A stretch of DNA of 56,146 nt from positions 1 to 56,146 of the forward strand of contig CAMLRX010000009.1 of the NCBI GenBank assembly GCA_946482545.1, given 5' to 3'. Shown here in pieces: positions 44,982-53,058 of the stretch; position 1 is the stretch's first letter, and every line of letters begins with the position of its first letter. The notes below the pieces were generated by a model. It was given only the letters and a program-made list of their open reading frames with translations, was not told the DNA's origin and did not search any database. Both the position numbers and the translations under genes were made by a program. The DNA is from an uncultured Flavihumibacter sp. Its GTDB lineage: Bacteria; Bacteroidota; Bacteroidia; Chitinophagales; Chitinophagaceae.

Positions 44982-46226
44982 ATGCAACATCCCGACCTCA
45001 TCATCATAGGCGGCGGCGCCGCCGGCTGCTTCACCGCTGTTAACACTGCAGCCATGGCCCCGGGCATACGCATCCTCGTGTTGGAAAAATCCCACCGCCT
45101 GCTCTCCAAAGTAAAAGTCTCCGGTGGCGGAAGATGCAACCTCACCCACAACCTCACCAGCATCTCCGAAATGGTGAAACGTTACCCGCGCGGAGAGAAA
45201 TTCCTCAAAAAAACCTTCCACCAGTTCTTTACCAATGACACCATCGCCTGGTTCGAAAGCAGGGGAGTGCCCATCAAAGCGGAAGCGGATGGAAGAATGT
45301 TCCCGGTATCGGATGACTCGCAATCTGTGATAGAAGCGCTGATGCGGGAGGCGAACAAATACAGTGTGCAGTTCCGCCTGAGTTGCGGGGTGCAATCCAT
45401 CGTGAAAGATGGGGAACTGTTTGCGCTCGAAACAAGTACCGGTAAAGTATATGCGAAACACGTGGTGATCGCCTGTGGCGGCTTTTCCAAAGCGGAGCAG
45501 TTCAACTGGATAAGCGCTTTGGGGCACAGCTTCAGTTCCCCAGTTCCTTCCTTGTTTACCTTCAATATGCCAGGAAATACGATCCGCGACCTGATGGGCA
45601 TCAGCATTCCGGATGCGCAGGTGAAAATCGCGGGCACAAAGCTCGTAGAGAAAGGCGCAGTACTGATTACCCACTGGGGACTGAGCGGGCCCGCCGTATT
45701 GAAACTATCGGCCTGGGGTGCCCGTGAACTGGAGCAGAAGCAATACCAGTTTTCCATACTCATCAACTGGGTACCGGATTACAACGAACAATCTTTAAAA
45801 GAGAAGTTCCGGGAATGGCGCTTCGCGCTTGCTGCGCAGAAGATCGTCAACCGTAACCCGCTGGGCCTGCCCCAGCGCTTCTGGGAATACATGCTCCTGC
45901 AATCCGATATTCATCCCGACACAAGATGGGCTGATCTTCCGGCGAAAGCGCAGAACCTGCTCATTAAGAACTGTACGGCACAGGAACACGCTGTAAAAGG
46001 AAAAACAACTTTTAAGGAAGAATTCGTTACGGCAGGAGGGATTGATCTTGCGGAGATTGATCCGAACACGATGATGAGCCGCATCATGCCTGAACTTTAC
46101 TTCGCCGGAGAAATCATGGATGTGGATGGCATCACCGGAGGGTTCAATTTCCAGCACGCCTGGACCAGCGGATTCATCGCCGCGAAAGCAGTGGCCGCTT
46201 CGTTTAATGCGTTGAAAAGCAGTTAA
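44982..46226 (+). CDS. FAD-dependent oxidoreductase of the HI0933/BaiN family
   Basis: A 414-aa flavoprotein. The dinucleotide-binding motif IIIGGGAAGCFTAVNTA (7-23) is followed by LEKSHRLLSKVKVSGGGRCN, the signature of the HI0933/YhiN family, and by the C-terminal FAGEIMDVDGITGGFNFQHA that closes the FAD site. One member, BaiN of Clostridium scindens, is proposed to reduce bile-acid intermediates; for most members the substrate is unknown, so no specific reaction is assigned. It sits between map and rpsA without a clear promoter of its own. Confidence 0.92.
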   Translation: MQHPDLIIIGGGAAGCFTAVNTAAMAPGIRILVLEKSHRLLSKVKVSGGGRCNLTHNLTSISEMVKRYPRGEKFLKKTFHQFFTNDTIAWFESRGVPIKAEADGRMFPVSDDSQSVIEALMREANKYSVQFRLSCGVQSIVKDGELFALETSTGKVYAKHVVIACGGFSKAEQFNWISALGHSFSSPVPSLFTFNMPGNTIRDLMGISIPDAQVKIAGTKLVEKGAVLITHWGLSGPAVLKLSAWGARELEQKQYQFSILINWVPDYNEQSLKEKFREWRFALAAQKIVNRNPLGLPQRFWEYMLLQSDIHPDTRWADLPAKAQNLLIKNCTAQEHAVKGKTTFKEEFVTAGGIDLAEIDPNTMMSRIMPELYFAGEIMDVDGITGGFNFQHAWTSGFIAAKAVAASFNALKSS

Positions 46227-46383
46227 TAAGTTAAAATATTGGTGATGGTGTTTTTCTTGATTTGCAACCTGTTAACAGAACGGGTTGTTTCCCTGTAAAA
46301 ACACGCATTCCACTCTTGTATTTTCACCGCTTCAGCCCCCGTTTTTTTGTAACCGGTGGCACCGCTAGTACGAAAATAAACCG

Positions 46384-46391
46384 TAACTTTG
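46384..46391 (+). promoter_or_regulatory. Promoter -7 box of rpsA
   Basis: TAACTTTG followed by CCGTCCC fits the -7 consensus, 33 bp before ATG 46425. No close -33 box is visible. Confidence 0.7.
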
Positions 46392-46394
46392 CCG

Positions 46395-46424
46395 TCCCGA
46401 ATAAAAAACAATCGGGAATTTTTT
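46395..46424 (+). promoter_or_regulatory. Leader hairpin with T-run directly before rpsA
   Basis: TCCCGA (46395-46400) pairs with TCGGGA (46412-46417), followed by ATTTTTT up to the start codon. The predicted transcript begins at about 46397, so this hairpin makes up nearly the whole leader. It could be an attenuator or a site bound by S1 itself. Confidence 0.6.
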
Positions 46425-48320
46425 ATGTCAGATAATCAAATTATTAACGAAAACGCTGATCAGCAGGAGACTGTAGCCGCCGAAGCTACCTCTACAGCGA
46501 CAACAAATGCACCTGCCGCTCCTACGCAGTTCGATACTGCGCACGATGATTTCGACTGGAGCATCGATAAACGCAACGTATCTTCTTACTCTCAAGACGA
46601 GAAAGAAAAATACGACAAAGTTTACGACAACACTTTCAAAGTGATCAACGACAATGAAATGGTGACCGGTATCGTAGTTGGTCTTACCAAAACTGACGTT
46701 GTGATCAACATCGGATTCAAATCCGATGGTCTGGTTTCTCTCAACGAATTCCGTGACCTTCAGGGCCTGAAAACAGGTGATGAAGTGGAAGTGATGGTGG
46801 TAGAGAAAGAAGACAGGCAAGGGCACCTCCACCTGAGCCGCAAACAAGCCCGTATCACCCGCGCCTGGGAAAGAATCGTTGAGGTGCATAAAACAGGTGA
46901 AGTGGTTACAGGTACTGTTACCAGCAAAACCAAAGGCGGCCTGATCGTGGACGTATTCGGTATGGAAACCTTCCTGCCGGGTTCTCAGATCGACGTGAAG
47001 CCCGTTACAGACTACGATCAGTTCGTAGGAAAAACAATGGAATTCAAAGTGGTGAAAGTAAACGAAGCCATCAAGAATGCCGTAGTTTCCCACAAAGCGC
47101 TGATCGAAAGCGATATCGAAGCACAACGTGCAGAGATCATGAGCAAGCTCGAAAAAGGTCAGGTACTGGAAGGTACCATCAAGAACATCACCGACTTCGG
47201 TGCGTTCATGGACCTGGGCGGACTCGACGGCCTCCTGTATATCACAGATATCAGTTGGGGACGTATCAACCACCCTTCAGAAGTACTGAAACTCGATCAG
47301 AAACTGAACGTGGTTGTACTGGATTTCGACGACGACAAAAAACGTATCTCTCTCGGCCTGAAACAACTGACCCCACACCCATGGGACGTGCTGCCTGAAG
47401 GTGTTGGCGAAGGACAGGTGGTGAAAGGTAAAGTGGTGAACATCGAAGATTATGGCGCATTCCTGGAAATCATGCCAGGTGTGGAAGGTCTGGTACACGT
47501 ATCAGAAATTACATGGGCCAACTCTCCGATCAATGCGAAGGAATTCTTCAAACTGGGTGATGAATACCAGGCGAAGATCGTAACCCTCGACAAAGATGCC
47601 CGCAAAATGTCGCTGTCTATCAAACAAATGACAGAAGATCCCTGGAATACCATCGAAAACAAATTCCCGCTCGACAGCCGTCACAAAGGTGTGGTTAAAA
47701 ACATCACTCCTTATGGCGTATTCGTTGAACTGGAACCCGGCATCGGCGGCATGATCCACATCAGCGACCTGAGCTGGCTGAAACGCTTCAACCACCCAAC
47801 TGACTATACTAAAGTTGGCGCTGAAATCGAAGTGATCATCCTGGGTATCGACAAAGAAAACCGCAAACTGCAACTGGGTCACAAACAACTGGAAGAAGAT
47901 CCATGGAACGCCCTGGAAGAATCTTTCCCTGTTGGATCCGTGCACGAAGCTACTGTGATCAAGAAAGACGACAAAGGTGCGGTAGTATCCCTGCCTTATG
48001 GTCTGGAAGGATTCGCGCCTAACCGTCACCTCAACAAGGAAGATGGTAAAACCGTAACGGCTGATGAAACATTGCCTTTCATGGTGATTGAATTCGACCG
48101 CAACGAGAAGCGCATCGTAGTAAGCCATACCCGCATTTGGGAACAAGTACAGGCCAGCGAAAAAGACGCTGCCCGTAAAGAAGCCAAAGCGGATGCTGAT
48201 AAAACCAAAAAAGCGGTGAAAAACCTGCAAAGCAAGGTTGAAAAAACCACGCTTGGTGACCTCGGCGTACTTGCTGAACTGAAGAAGAAGCTGGAAGGCG
48301 GAGACGAAAACAACGGATAA
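46425..48320 (+). CDS. rpsA: 30S ribosomal protein S1
   Basis: S1 binds mRNA on the small subunit and unfolds it for initiation. Six S1/OB domains can be counted, for example GIVVGLTKTDVVINIG, GTIKNITDFGAFMDLGG, GKVVNIEDYGAFLEI and GVVKNITPYGVFVELEPG. They follow an Ala/Thr-rich N-terminal segment and precede a Lys/Ala-rich tail. The frame opens at TTG 46389 inside the promoter; ATG 46425 (MSDNQIINENADQQ) gives 631 aa. In Bacteroidota, with little use of Shine-Dalgarno pairing, S1 is probably especially important for start selection. Confidence 0.97.
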   Translation: MSDNQIINENADQQETVAAEATSTATTNAPAAPTQFDTAHDDFDWSIDKRNVSSYSQDEKEKYDKVYDNTFKVINDNEMVTGIVVGLTKTDVVINIGFKSDGLVSLNEFRDLQGLKTGDEVEVMVVEKEDRQGHLHLSRKQARITRAWERIVEVHKTGEVVTGTVTSKTKGGLIVDVFGMETFLPGSQIDVKPVTDYDQFVGKTMEFKVVKVNEAIKNAVVSHKALIESDIEAQRAEIMSKLEKGQVLEGTIKNITDFGAFMDLGGLDGLLYITDISWGRINHPSEVLKLDQKLNVVVLDFDDDKKRISLGLKQLTPHPWDVLPEGVGEGQVVKGKVVNIEDYGAFLEIMPGVEGLVHVSEITWANSPINAKEFFKLGDEYQAKIVTLDKDARKMSLSIKQMTEDPWNTIENKFPLDSRHKGVVKNITPYGVFVELEPGIGGMIHISDLSWLKRFNHPTDYTKVGAEIEVIILGIDKENRKLQLGHKQLEEDPWNALEESFPVGSVHEATVIKKDDKGAVVSLPYGLEGFAPNRHLNKEDGKTVTADETLPFMVIEFDRNEKRIVVSHTRIWEQVQASEKDAARKEAKADADKTKKAVKNLQSKVEKTTLGDLGVLAELKKKLEGGDENNG

Positions 48321-48340
48321 TTTAACCTGTTTTCAATAGT

Positions 48341-48378
48341 AAACGGGAACATCTGAAAAAGATGTTCCCGTTTTTTTT
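48341..48378 (+). terminator. Intrinsic terminator of rpsA
   Basis: ACGGGAACATCT (48343-48354) pairs perfectly with AGATGTTCCCGT (48360-48371) and is followed by a run of T. The following 150 bp up to the next gene are AT-rich with no clear box. Confidence 0.95.
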
Positions 48379-48528
48379 ATGCCATCCAAAAGATTCTAAT
48401 CAGTATAAGTATTGATAATTATCAAAATAAACGCTTATTCTTAATAAATAATACACTTATAGCAATAAGTAAAAACACTTACCGTTTTCAAGCCTGTTAG
48501 CGTCCATTATCCATTTTAATTCCAGGTT

Positions 48529-50373
48529 ATGAAAAACCTTTACACCCTTTTATGCCTTTTCCTATGTATACAAATGAAAGCGCAGGTAAATGCCTATGCT
48601 AAAGTAGCTTCACTCACCGGAACCAACCGGTTGAACCTCACGCTCGTCAATGAATCTTTCGACACCTTCGAAGATGGGGAGCAGGTAATCATCATCCAGA
48701 TGCAGGATAATGTGATTGGAAGCTACAGCGGGAACAATGCCAATTTTGGTCTGTTAAGCGACATCAGGCAGGCGGGGCGATTCGAACTGGCGTATATTCA
48801 ATCGCATACAGAAACGGCAGGACTTCCCACCCAACTTACCCTTTCCGCCGATCTTCAATACACATATAATATCAATGGCAATTCAAGTGTGCAGGTAGTG
48901 AGTTTCCCGCGGCTCGGAGCACCCAATTATACCACGACCGGAACCATGGCGCCATTGGCCTGGAACGGTAATATCGGTGGCGTATTGGCTTTTCAGGTGT
49001 CGGGTATCCTGACCATCGCGCACAATATATCCGCTTCGGGAATGGGATTCCGGGGGGGAGCTACCAATAATGGCGGTGCAGGTGATTGTGCGCCCACTAC
49101 TGGGTACCGCGTAAGCGCCAATGATGAAAATGGTAATAAAGGAGAGGGAATATATAAATCCACTTCCAACAACCATGTGGCAGGGCGCGCACGTATCCTT
49201 TCCGGTGGCGGCGGTGGCAACAGCCATAATGCCGGCGGTGGCGGTGGCGGACACATCACGGCAGGAGGAGAAGGCGGACCAGGATGGGGATGCTCAACAA
49301 GTGCCGGTGGAATGGGTGGAATTACCCTGGGAACTTATTCGCTTGCCAACCGCATTTTTATGGGCGGCGGCGGTGGCGCGGGAGAAGGGAACGACAACAA
49401 CAATACCGCAGGTGGAAATGGTGGTGGTATTGTGTTGATTTCCGCAGGGAGTATCCGCACAACGGGTACAATTGCAGGCTTAGGAATCCAATCCAATGGA
49501 GCCACATCTGCCAACGTAGGGAATGATGGGGCCGGAGGAGCCGGAGCGGGTGGTACGGTGTACATAGACTGTTCTTCCTGGAGTATAGCCGCTACAGCAC
49601 CACTCACCATTCAGGCCAATGGCGGGAATGGGGGGAATGTGAATTATACGGGCCAGCATGGCGGCGGCGGCGGTGGCGGGCAAGGCGCGGTCATGCTCAG
49701 TTCTGCTCCGCCCACCAATGCTACTTTACAAACACTGCCTGGTAACGGGGGATTAAATGAAACCGATGGCGTAGCGGCAGCATCGGGTGCCGGTACTTCC
49801 AATACAGGCGTACAGGTATTGATCAATGCTATCCTGCCCACACGTATACTTTATTTCGGTGGAAGGAATACCGGATCGCAACATACGCTCCACTGGATGG
49901 TGGCGGATGAAACGCCCGGTACGGAATACCAGGTGGAAAAGGCTGAGGACGGAACGAACTTTAAAATTGTGGCAAAACTGGATGGTAAAGGAACAGCAAA
50001 TTACCAATGGTCGGAGCAGGCTGTATTTGAAAAAACATTCTACAGGATAAAAGTAGCCGCACCCGGCGTTCAGCCATATTATACTAATACTGTTTTATTG
50101 CGGATGGGCAACGCCAATTCCAACGAGATGGTGCTTCAGCCCAATCCAGCTGTGGGATTCACGGCGGCCATGCTTAAAACAGAAAAACCAGGCGTGGTGC
50201 AACTGAGCCTTGTGGACCTGTCGGGCCGCAGACTGAAACAATGGAATGAGCGTGCGGTTGCGGGAAACAATACATGGATCATTGCTTTGGACCAATATCC
50301 GCCGGGTATTTACCTGCTGAAAGCCTGGGATGGCGCGACAATGCGTACTTCCAAGCTGGTGATCGGTAAATAA
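48529..50373 (+). CDS. Glycine-rich secreted protein with T9SS C-terminal sorting domain
   Basis: A 614-aa exported protein. The signal peptide (MKNLYTLLCLFLCIQMKAQ) is followed by a beta-rich region (about 20-170), then a strongly Gly-rich stretch (about 175-395) with runs such as SGGGGGNSHNAGGGGGGHIT. After that come a Fn3-like segment and a C-terminal sorting domain of about 75 residues (LQPNPAVGFTAAML, VVQLSLVDLSGRRLKQW, PPGIYLLKAWDG). It probably sits on the cell surface; the Gly-rich part recalls surface proteins with repeated GG loops. Its function is not known. Its stop is 3 bp from the stop of the convergent HAD gene. Confidence 0.88.
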   Translation: MKNLYTLLCLFLCIQMKAQVNAYAKVASLTGTNRLNLTLVNESFDTFEDGEQVIIIQMQDNVIGSYSGNNANFGLLSDIRQAGRFELAYIQSHTETAGLPTQLTLSADLQYTYNINGNSSVQVVSFPRLGAPNYTTTGTMAPLAWNGNIGGVLAFQVSGILTIAHNISASGMGFRGGATNNGGAGDCAPTTGYRVSANDENGNKGEGIYKSTSNNHVAGRARILSGGGGGNSHNAGGGGGGHITAGGEGGPGWGCSTSAGGMGGITLGTYSLANRIFMGGGGGAGEGNDNNNTAGGNGGGIVLISAGSIRTTGTIAGLGIQSNGATSANVGNDGAGGAGAGGTVYIDCSSWSIAATAPLTIQANGGNGGNVNYTGQHGGGGGGGQGAVMLSSAPPTNATLQTLPGNGGLNETDGVAAASGAGTSNTGVQVLINAILPTRILYFGGRNTGSQHTLHWMVADETPGTEYQVEKAEDGTNFKIVAKLDGKGTANYQWSEQAVFEKTFYRIKVAAPGVQPYYTNTVLLRMGNANSNEMVLQPNPAVGFTAAMLKTEKPGVVQLSLVDLSGRRLKQWNERAVAGNNTWIIALDQYPPGIYLLKAWDGATMRTSKLVIGK

Positions 50374-50376
50374 CGG

Positions 50377-51030
50377 TCAGATCGTATTCAGCAGCAGTTG
50401 GTTGAAGTTAGAGAGCGCGGCTATTTTAAGGTCCGCTGCCGCCCACCTGGCCATCTGCTGTTGGTGTTGCGCGGGCACAACCACGCACTTCATTTTGGCC
50501 GCTTTGGCGGCGATCATGCCATTGAAGGAATCCTCAAAGCACAAACACTGTGTGGGTGCCACGCCGAGTGCATTGGCACAGTTCAGGTACACTTCAGGGT
50601 GCGGTTTGCCATAAGCCAGGTCACCCGCGGAAGTGATGGCATCAAAAGCATTTTCAATACCCAGGAAACGGATCACGTTTTCAATCATGTACATGGGGGA
50701 GGAAGATGCCAGTCCGATACGGAAGTTTCGTTCCTTGAAGAAGCGCAGGATGTATTCCACGCCCGGCATGGCCTTCCCTTTTTCATGCACTTTTTCGATC
50801 ACGAGTTCCACGATCTCTTTTTCAGCGGATGGAATATTTTCCAGGGGAAGATTATAGGTCCTGAACCACCAGTCCAGGAATTCGCGGGTACGCAACCCCG
50901 TTGTTTTTTCGTATTCTTCCAGCGAGAGTTTAATCCCGTATTTACCCAGTAGTACATCGGCCGCTTCTTTCCAGAGTGGCTCGGAATCTACCAGCAATCC
51001 ATCCATATCGAAAATCACCGCAGCTTGCAT
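50377..51030 (-). CDS. HAD-superfamily phosphatase, HxpB/beta-phosphoglucomutase-like
   Basis: A 217-aa subfamily IA HAD hydrolase. Motif I is FDMDGLLVDSEP (8-19) with both catalytic Asp; motif II is ASSSP; motif III is the Lys in YGKPHPEVY; and motif IV is CFEDSFNGM. The cap region and motif I wording are closest to E. coli HxpB (YniC), a hexitol and sugar phosphate phosphatase. The substrate remains a guess. It starts 34 bp after the acyl-CoA thioesterase and is probably co-transcribed with it. Confidence 0.88.
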   Translation of the reverse strand: MQAAVIFDMDGLLVDSEPLWKEAADVLLGKYGIKLSLEEYEKTTGLRTREFLDWWFRTYNLPLENIPSAEKEIVELVIEKVHEKGKAMPGVEYILRFFKERNFRIGLASSSPMYMIENVIRFLGIENAFDAITSAGDLAYGKPHPEVYLNCANALGVAPTQCLCFEDSFNGMIAAKAAKMKCVVVPAQHQQQMARWAAADLKIAALSNFNQLLLNTI

Positions 51031-51064
51031 AAGGGACAGTTTCAGAAAAGGGGAAAAGGAATAG

Positions 51065-51589
51065 TTATTTCGTGATGCCGAACAGCGCCTTCAGTTCAGT
51101 GGCATCATCGGGTTTCATTTTACCCCCGAGTATCAGGCGGATCTGGCGGCGGCGGAGCGCGCCTTCAAACAACTTCCTTTCTTCGTCTGTTTCCACCACA
51201 AGTTGGGGCACAGGGCGCGGCTTGCGGTTGGGGTCCAGCGCCACGAAAGTATAATAGGCCTCGTTACTCTTGTATTTGTACTGGTGGGTATGGTCCTCAC
51301 CCCATACATTCAGGTGTACCTCCATAGATGAATTGAAAGCACGGGTAACTTTCGCTTCAATGTGCACCACATTACCGAGTTTAATGGGTGCCTCAAAGGA
51401 AATATTGTCAACGGACGCTGTTACCACCGGTGCATTGCAATGTTTACCCGCAGCCAATGCGGCCGCAATGTCCATCCAATACATCAATCTGCCACCCATC
51501 AGGTTACCAAAAACATTGGTATCGTTCGGAAGCACGAGTTCCGTCATGATAATAGCCGAATCGCTGACTTTTTTCGCTTTGATATCCAT
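51065..51589 (-). CDS. Acyl-CoA thioesterase, YciA/ACOT type
   Basis: A 174-aa hotdog-fold enzyme hydrolysing acyl-CoA to free acid and CoA. The sequence TELVLPNDTNVFGNLMGGRLMYW with ASVDNISFEAPIKLGNVVHI is the standard signature of cytosolic ACOT/YciA proteins, including the catalytic Asn/Asp and the Gly-Gly turn. A Lys/Arg-rich C-terminal extension follows. It is the first gene of a two-gene unit with the HAD phosphatase and is divergent from proline dehydrogenase. Confidence 0.92.
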   Translation of the reverse strand: MDIKAKKVSDSAIIMTELVLPNDTNVFGNLMGGRLMYWMDIAAALAAGKHCNAPVVTASVDNISFEAPIKLGNVVHIEAKVTRAFNSSMEVHLNVWGEDHTHQYKYKSNEAYYTFVALDPNRKPRPVPQLVVETDEERKLFEGALRRRQIRLILGGKMKPDDATELKALFGITK

Positions 51590-51606
51590 TCCGCTTAAAA
51601 TTTTTG

Positions 51607-51614
51607 CGAAGATA
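51607..51614 (-). promoter_or_regulatory. Possible promoter -7 box of thioesterase-HAD unit
   Basis: The minus strand reads TATCTTCG, one mismatch to the consensus, 18 bp before the start codon. It is identical to the octamer before the other thioesterase gene at 21791-21798. Confidence 0.35.
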
Positions 51615-51802
51615 GTGCCTTTTCCGCCAGCCGGTGCAGGTAAATGGGCGCATGGTGATTTTCTATTTCACACCACCGTGTTCATACGCCCGGAACCTGT
51701 GCTTTTTCTACTTCAAAACATCGTCTTTGGCATACAATCGATTGCGGTAAGTTTTTCGAGCCCGTACGTTAAAAAACGGTGCGCAGTCAGGTGCAGATAC
51801 TG

Positions 51803-51810
51803 TACTTTTG
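51803..51810 (+). promoter_or_regulatory. Promoter -7 box of proline dehydrogenase
   Basis: TACTTTTG is an exact -7 match, 21 bp before ATG 51832. It argues against a start at TTG 51808, which would lie within the box. Confidence 0.7.
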
Positions 51811-51831
51811 CGCTCTGTTAAATCAGCCTGT

Positions 51832-53058
51832 ATGAATCAACACCCTGCATTATCATTCGATAATACAGCCAATGCATTTGCGTATAAATCTGACAAGGAT
51901 CTGAAAAAAGCGCATTTTCTCTTTTCCGGTATGGGCATCGCGCCACTGGTGAAGATCGGTACACGTCTTACGCCATGGGCCATAAAATCCGGACTTCCCG
52001 TCAAAGGAATCATCAGGAATACCATCTTCGAACAATTCGTGGGTGGTGAAACACTGGAGCAAACCGCCAAAGTCGCGGATAAACTTGGTGCCTACCACGT
52101 GCAGGTGATCCTGGATTACGGAGTAGAAGGAGGTGAAGACGGAGAACATGGATTTGACCATGCCACCGATGAATTCATCCGGGTGATCAACTACGCCAGT
52201 ACACAAAAGAATATTCCCCTCATGAGCATTAAGGTGACCGGCTTCGCCAGGTTCGCCCTGCTCGAAAAGCTGGATGCCGCCTCCGGCGATAAAAGCGGTT
52301 TTGAAGGAACGGTGCATACAGAGGCGCTTACGCCAGAAGAAAAAGAAGAATGGAGCAGGGTAGTGGCGCGCATGCAAAGGATATGCGCCGCCGCTGCTGA
52401 AAAAGGGGTGGGCGTACTGGTGGATGCAGAAGAATCATGGATACAGGACCCTGTAGATGCGCTCACCATGAAGATGATGGCATTGTTCAATACACAAAAG
52501 GTAGTGGTGTATAATACGATTCAGTTGTACCGCCACGACAGGCTGCAGTTCCTCAAAGACAGTCACCATATAGCAAAAGGCAGGAACTTCCTGCTGGGCG
52601 CGAAAATCGTACGCGGCGCTTACATGGAAAAGGAACGGAAACGCGCCGCTGAAATGGGCTATGCTTCTCCCATTCAACCCAGTAAAGACGCCAGCGACCG
52701 GGATTATAACCTCGCGCTTGAATATGCCATCGCGCACCTCGAAGAGATCGGACTCATCGTGGCCTCTCACAACGAATACAGCAACTTATACGCGACTCAA
52801 CTGCTGAAGCAGAAGGGATTGCCGATGGACCATCCCCATATTCATTTTTCCCAGTTGTATGGGATGAGCGATAACATTACGTTTAACCTTGCGGAAGCGG
52901 GTTGTCCGGTGAGCAAATACCTGCCCTTCGGTCCCATCGAAGATGTGATCCCTTACCTGATGCGCAGGGCGCAGGAAAACAGTTCCGTATCCGGGCAAAC
53001 CGGCCGGGAGCTGGGCCTGATCAAAAAAGAACTGCAAAGGAGAAAATCAGCCAAATAG
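51832..53058 (+). CDS. Proline dehydrogenase
   Basis: A 408-aa flavoenzyme that oxidises proline to pyrroline-5-carboxylate, passing electrons to the quinone pool. The TIM-barrel core shows SIKVTGFARFALLEKL, GVLVDAEESWIQDPVD, GAKIVRGAYMEKERKRA and VASHNEYSNLY. The C-terminal YLMRRAQENSS holds the conserved Arg-Arg pair that binds proline. It is the stand-alone form, without the aldehyde dehydrogenase half found in PutA. ATG 51832 is chosen over TTG 51808. The 3' end overlaps the convergent helicase gene by 12 bp. Confidence 0.93.
   Translation: MNQHPALSFDNTANAFAYKSDKDLKKAHFLFSGMGIAPLVKIGTRLTPWAIKSGLPVKGIIRNTIFEQFVGGETLEQTAKVADKLGAYHVQVILDYGVEGGEDGEHGFDHATDEFIRVINYASTQKNIPLMSIKVTGFARFALLEKLDAASGDKSGFEGTVHTEALTPEEKEEWSRVVARMQRICAAAAEKGVGVLVDAEESWIQDPVDALTMKMMALFNTQKVVVYNTIQLYRHDRLQFLKDSHHIAKGRNFLLGAKIVRGAYMEKERKRAAEMGYASPIQPSKDASDRDYNLALEYAIAHLEEIGLIVASHNEYSNLYATQLLKQKGLPMDHPHIHFSQLYGMSDNITFNLAEAGCPVSKYLPFGPIEDVIPYLMRRAQENSSVSGQTGRELGLIKKELQRRKSAK

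Noticed and set aside
46389..46424. N-terminal extension of S1 from TTG 46389
   Set aside because: It lies in the -7 box and leader hairpin.
48993..49259. Proline-rich frame antisense to the glycine-rich gene
   Set aside because: Complement of GGN codons gives NCC proline codons; no independent support.
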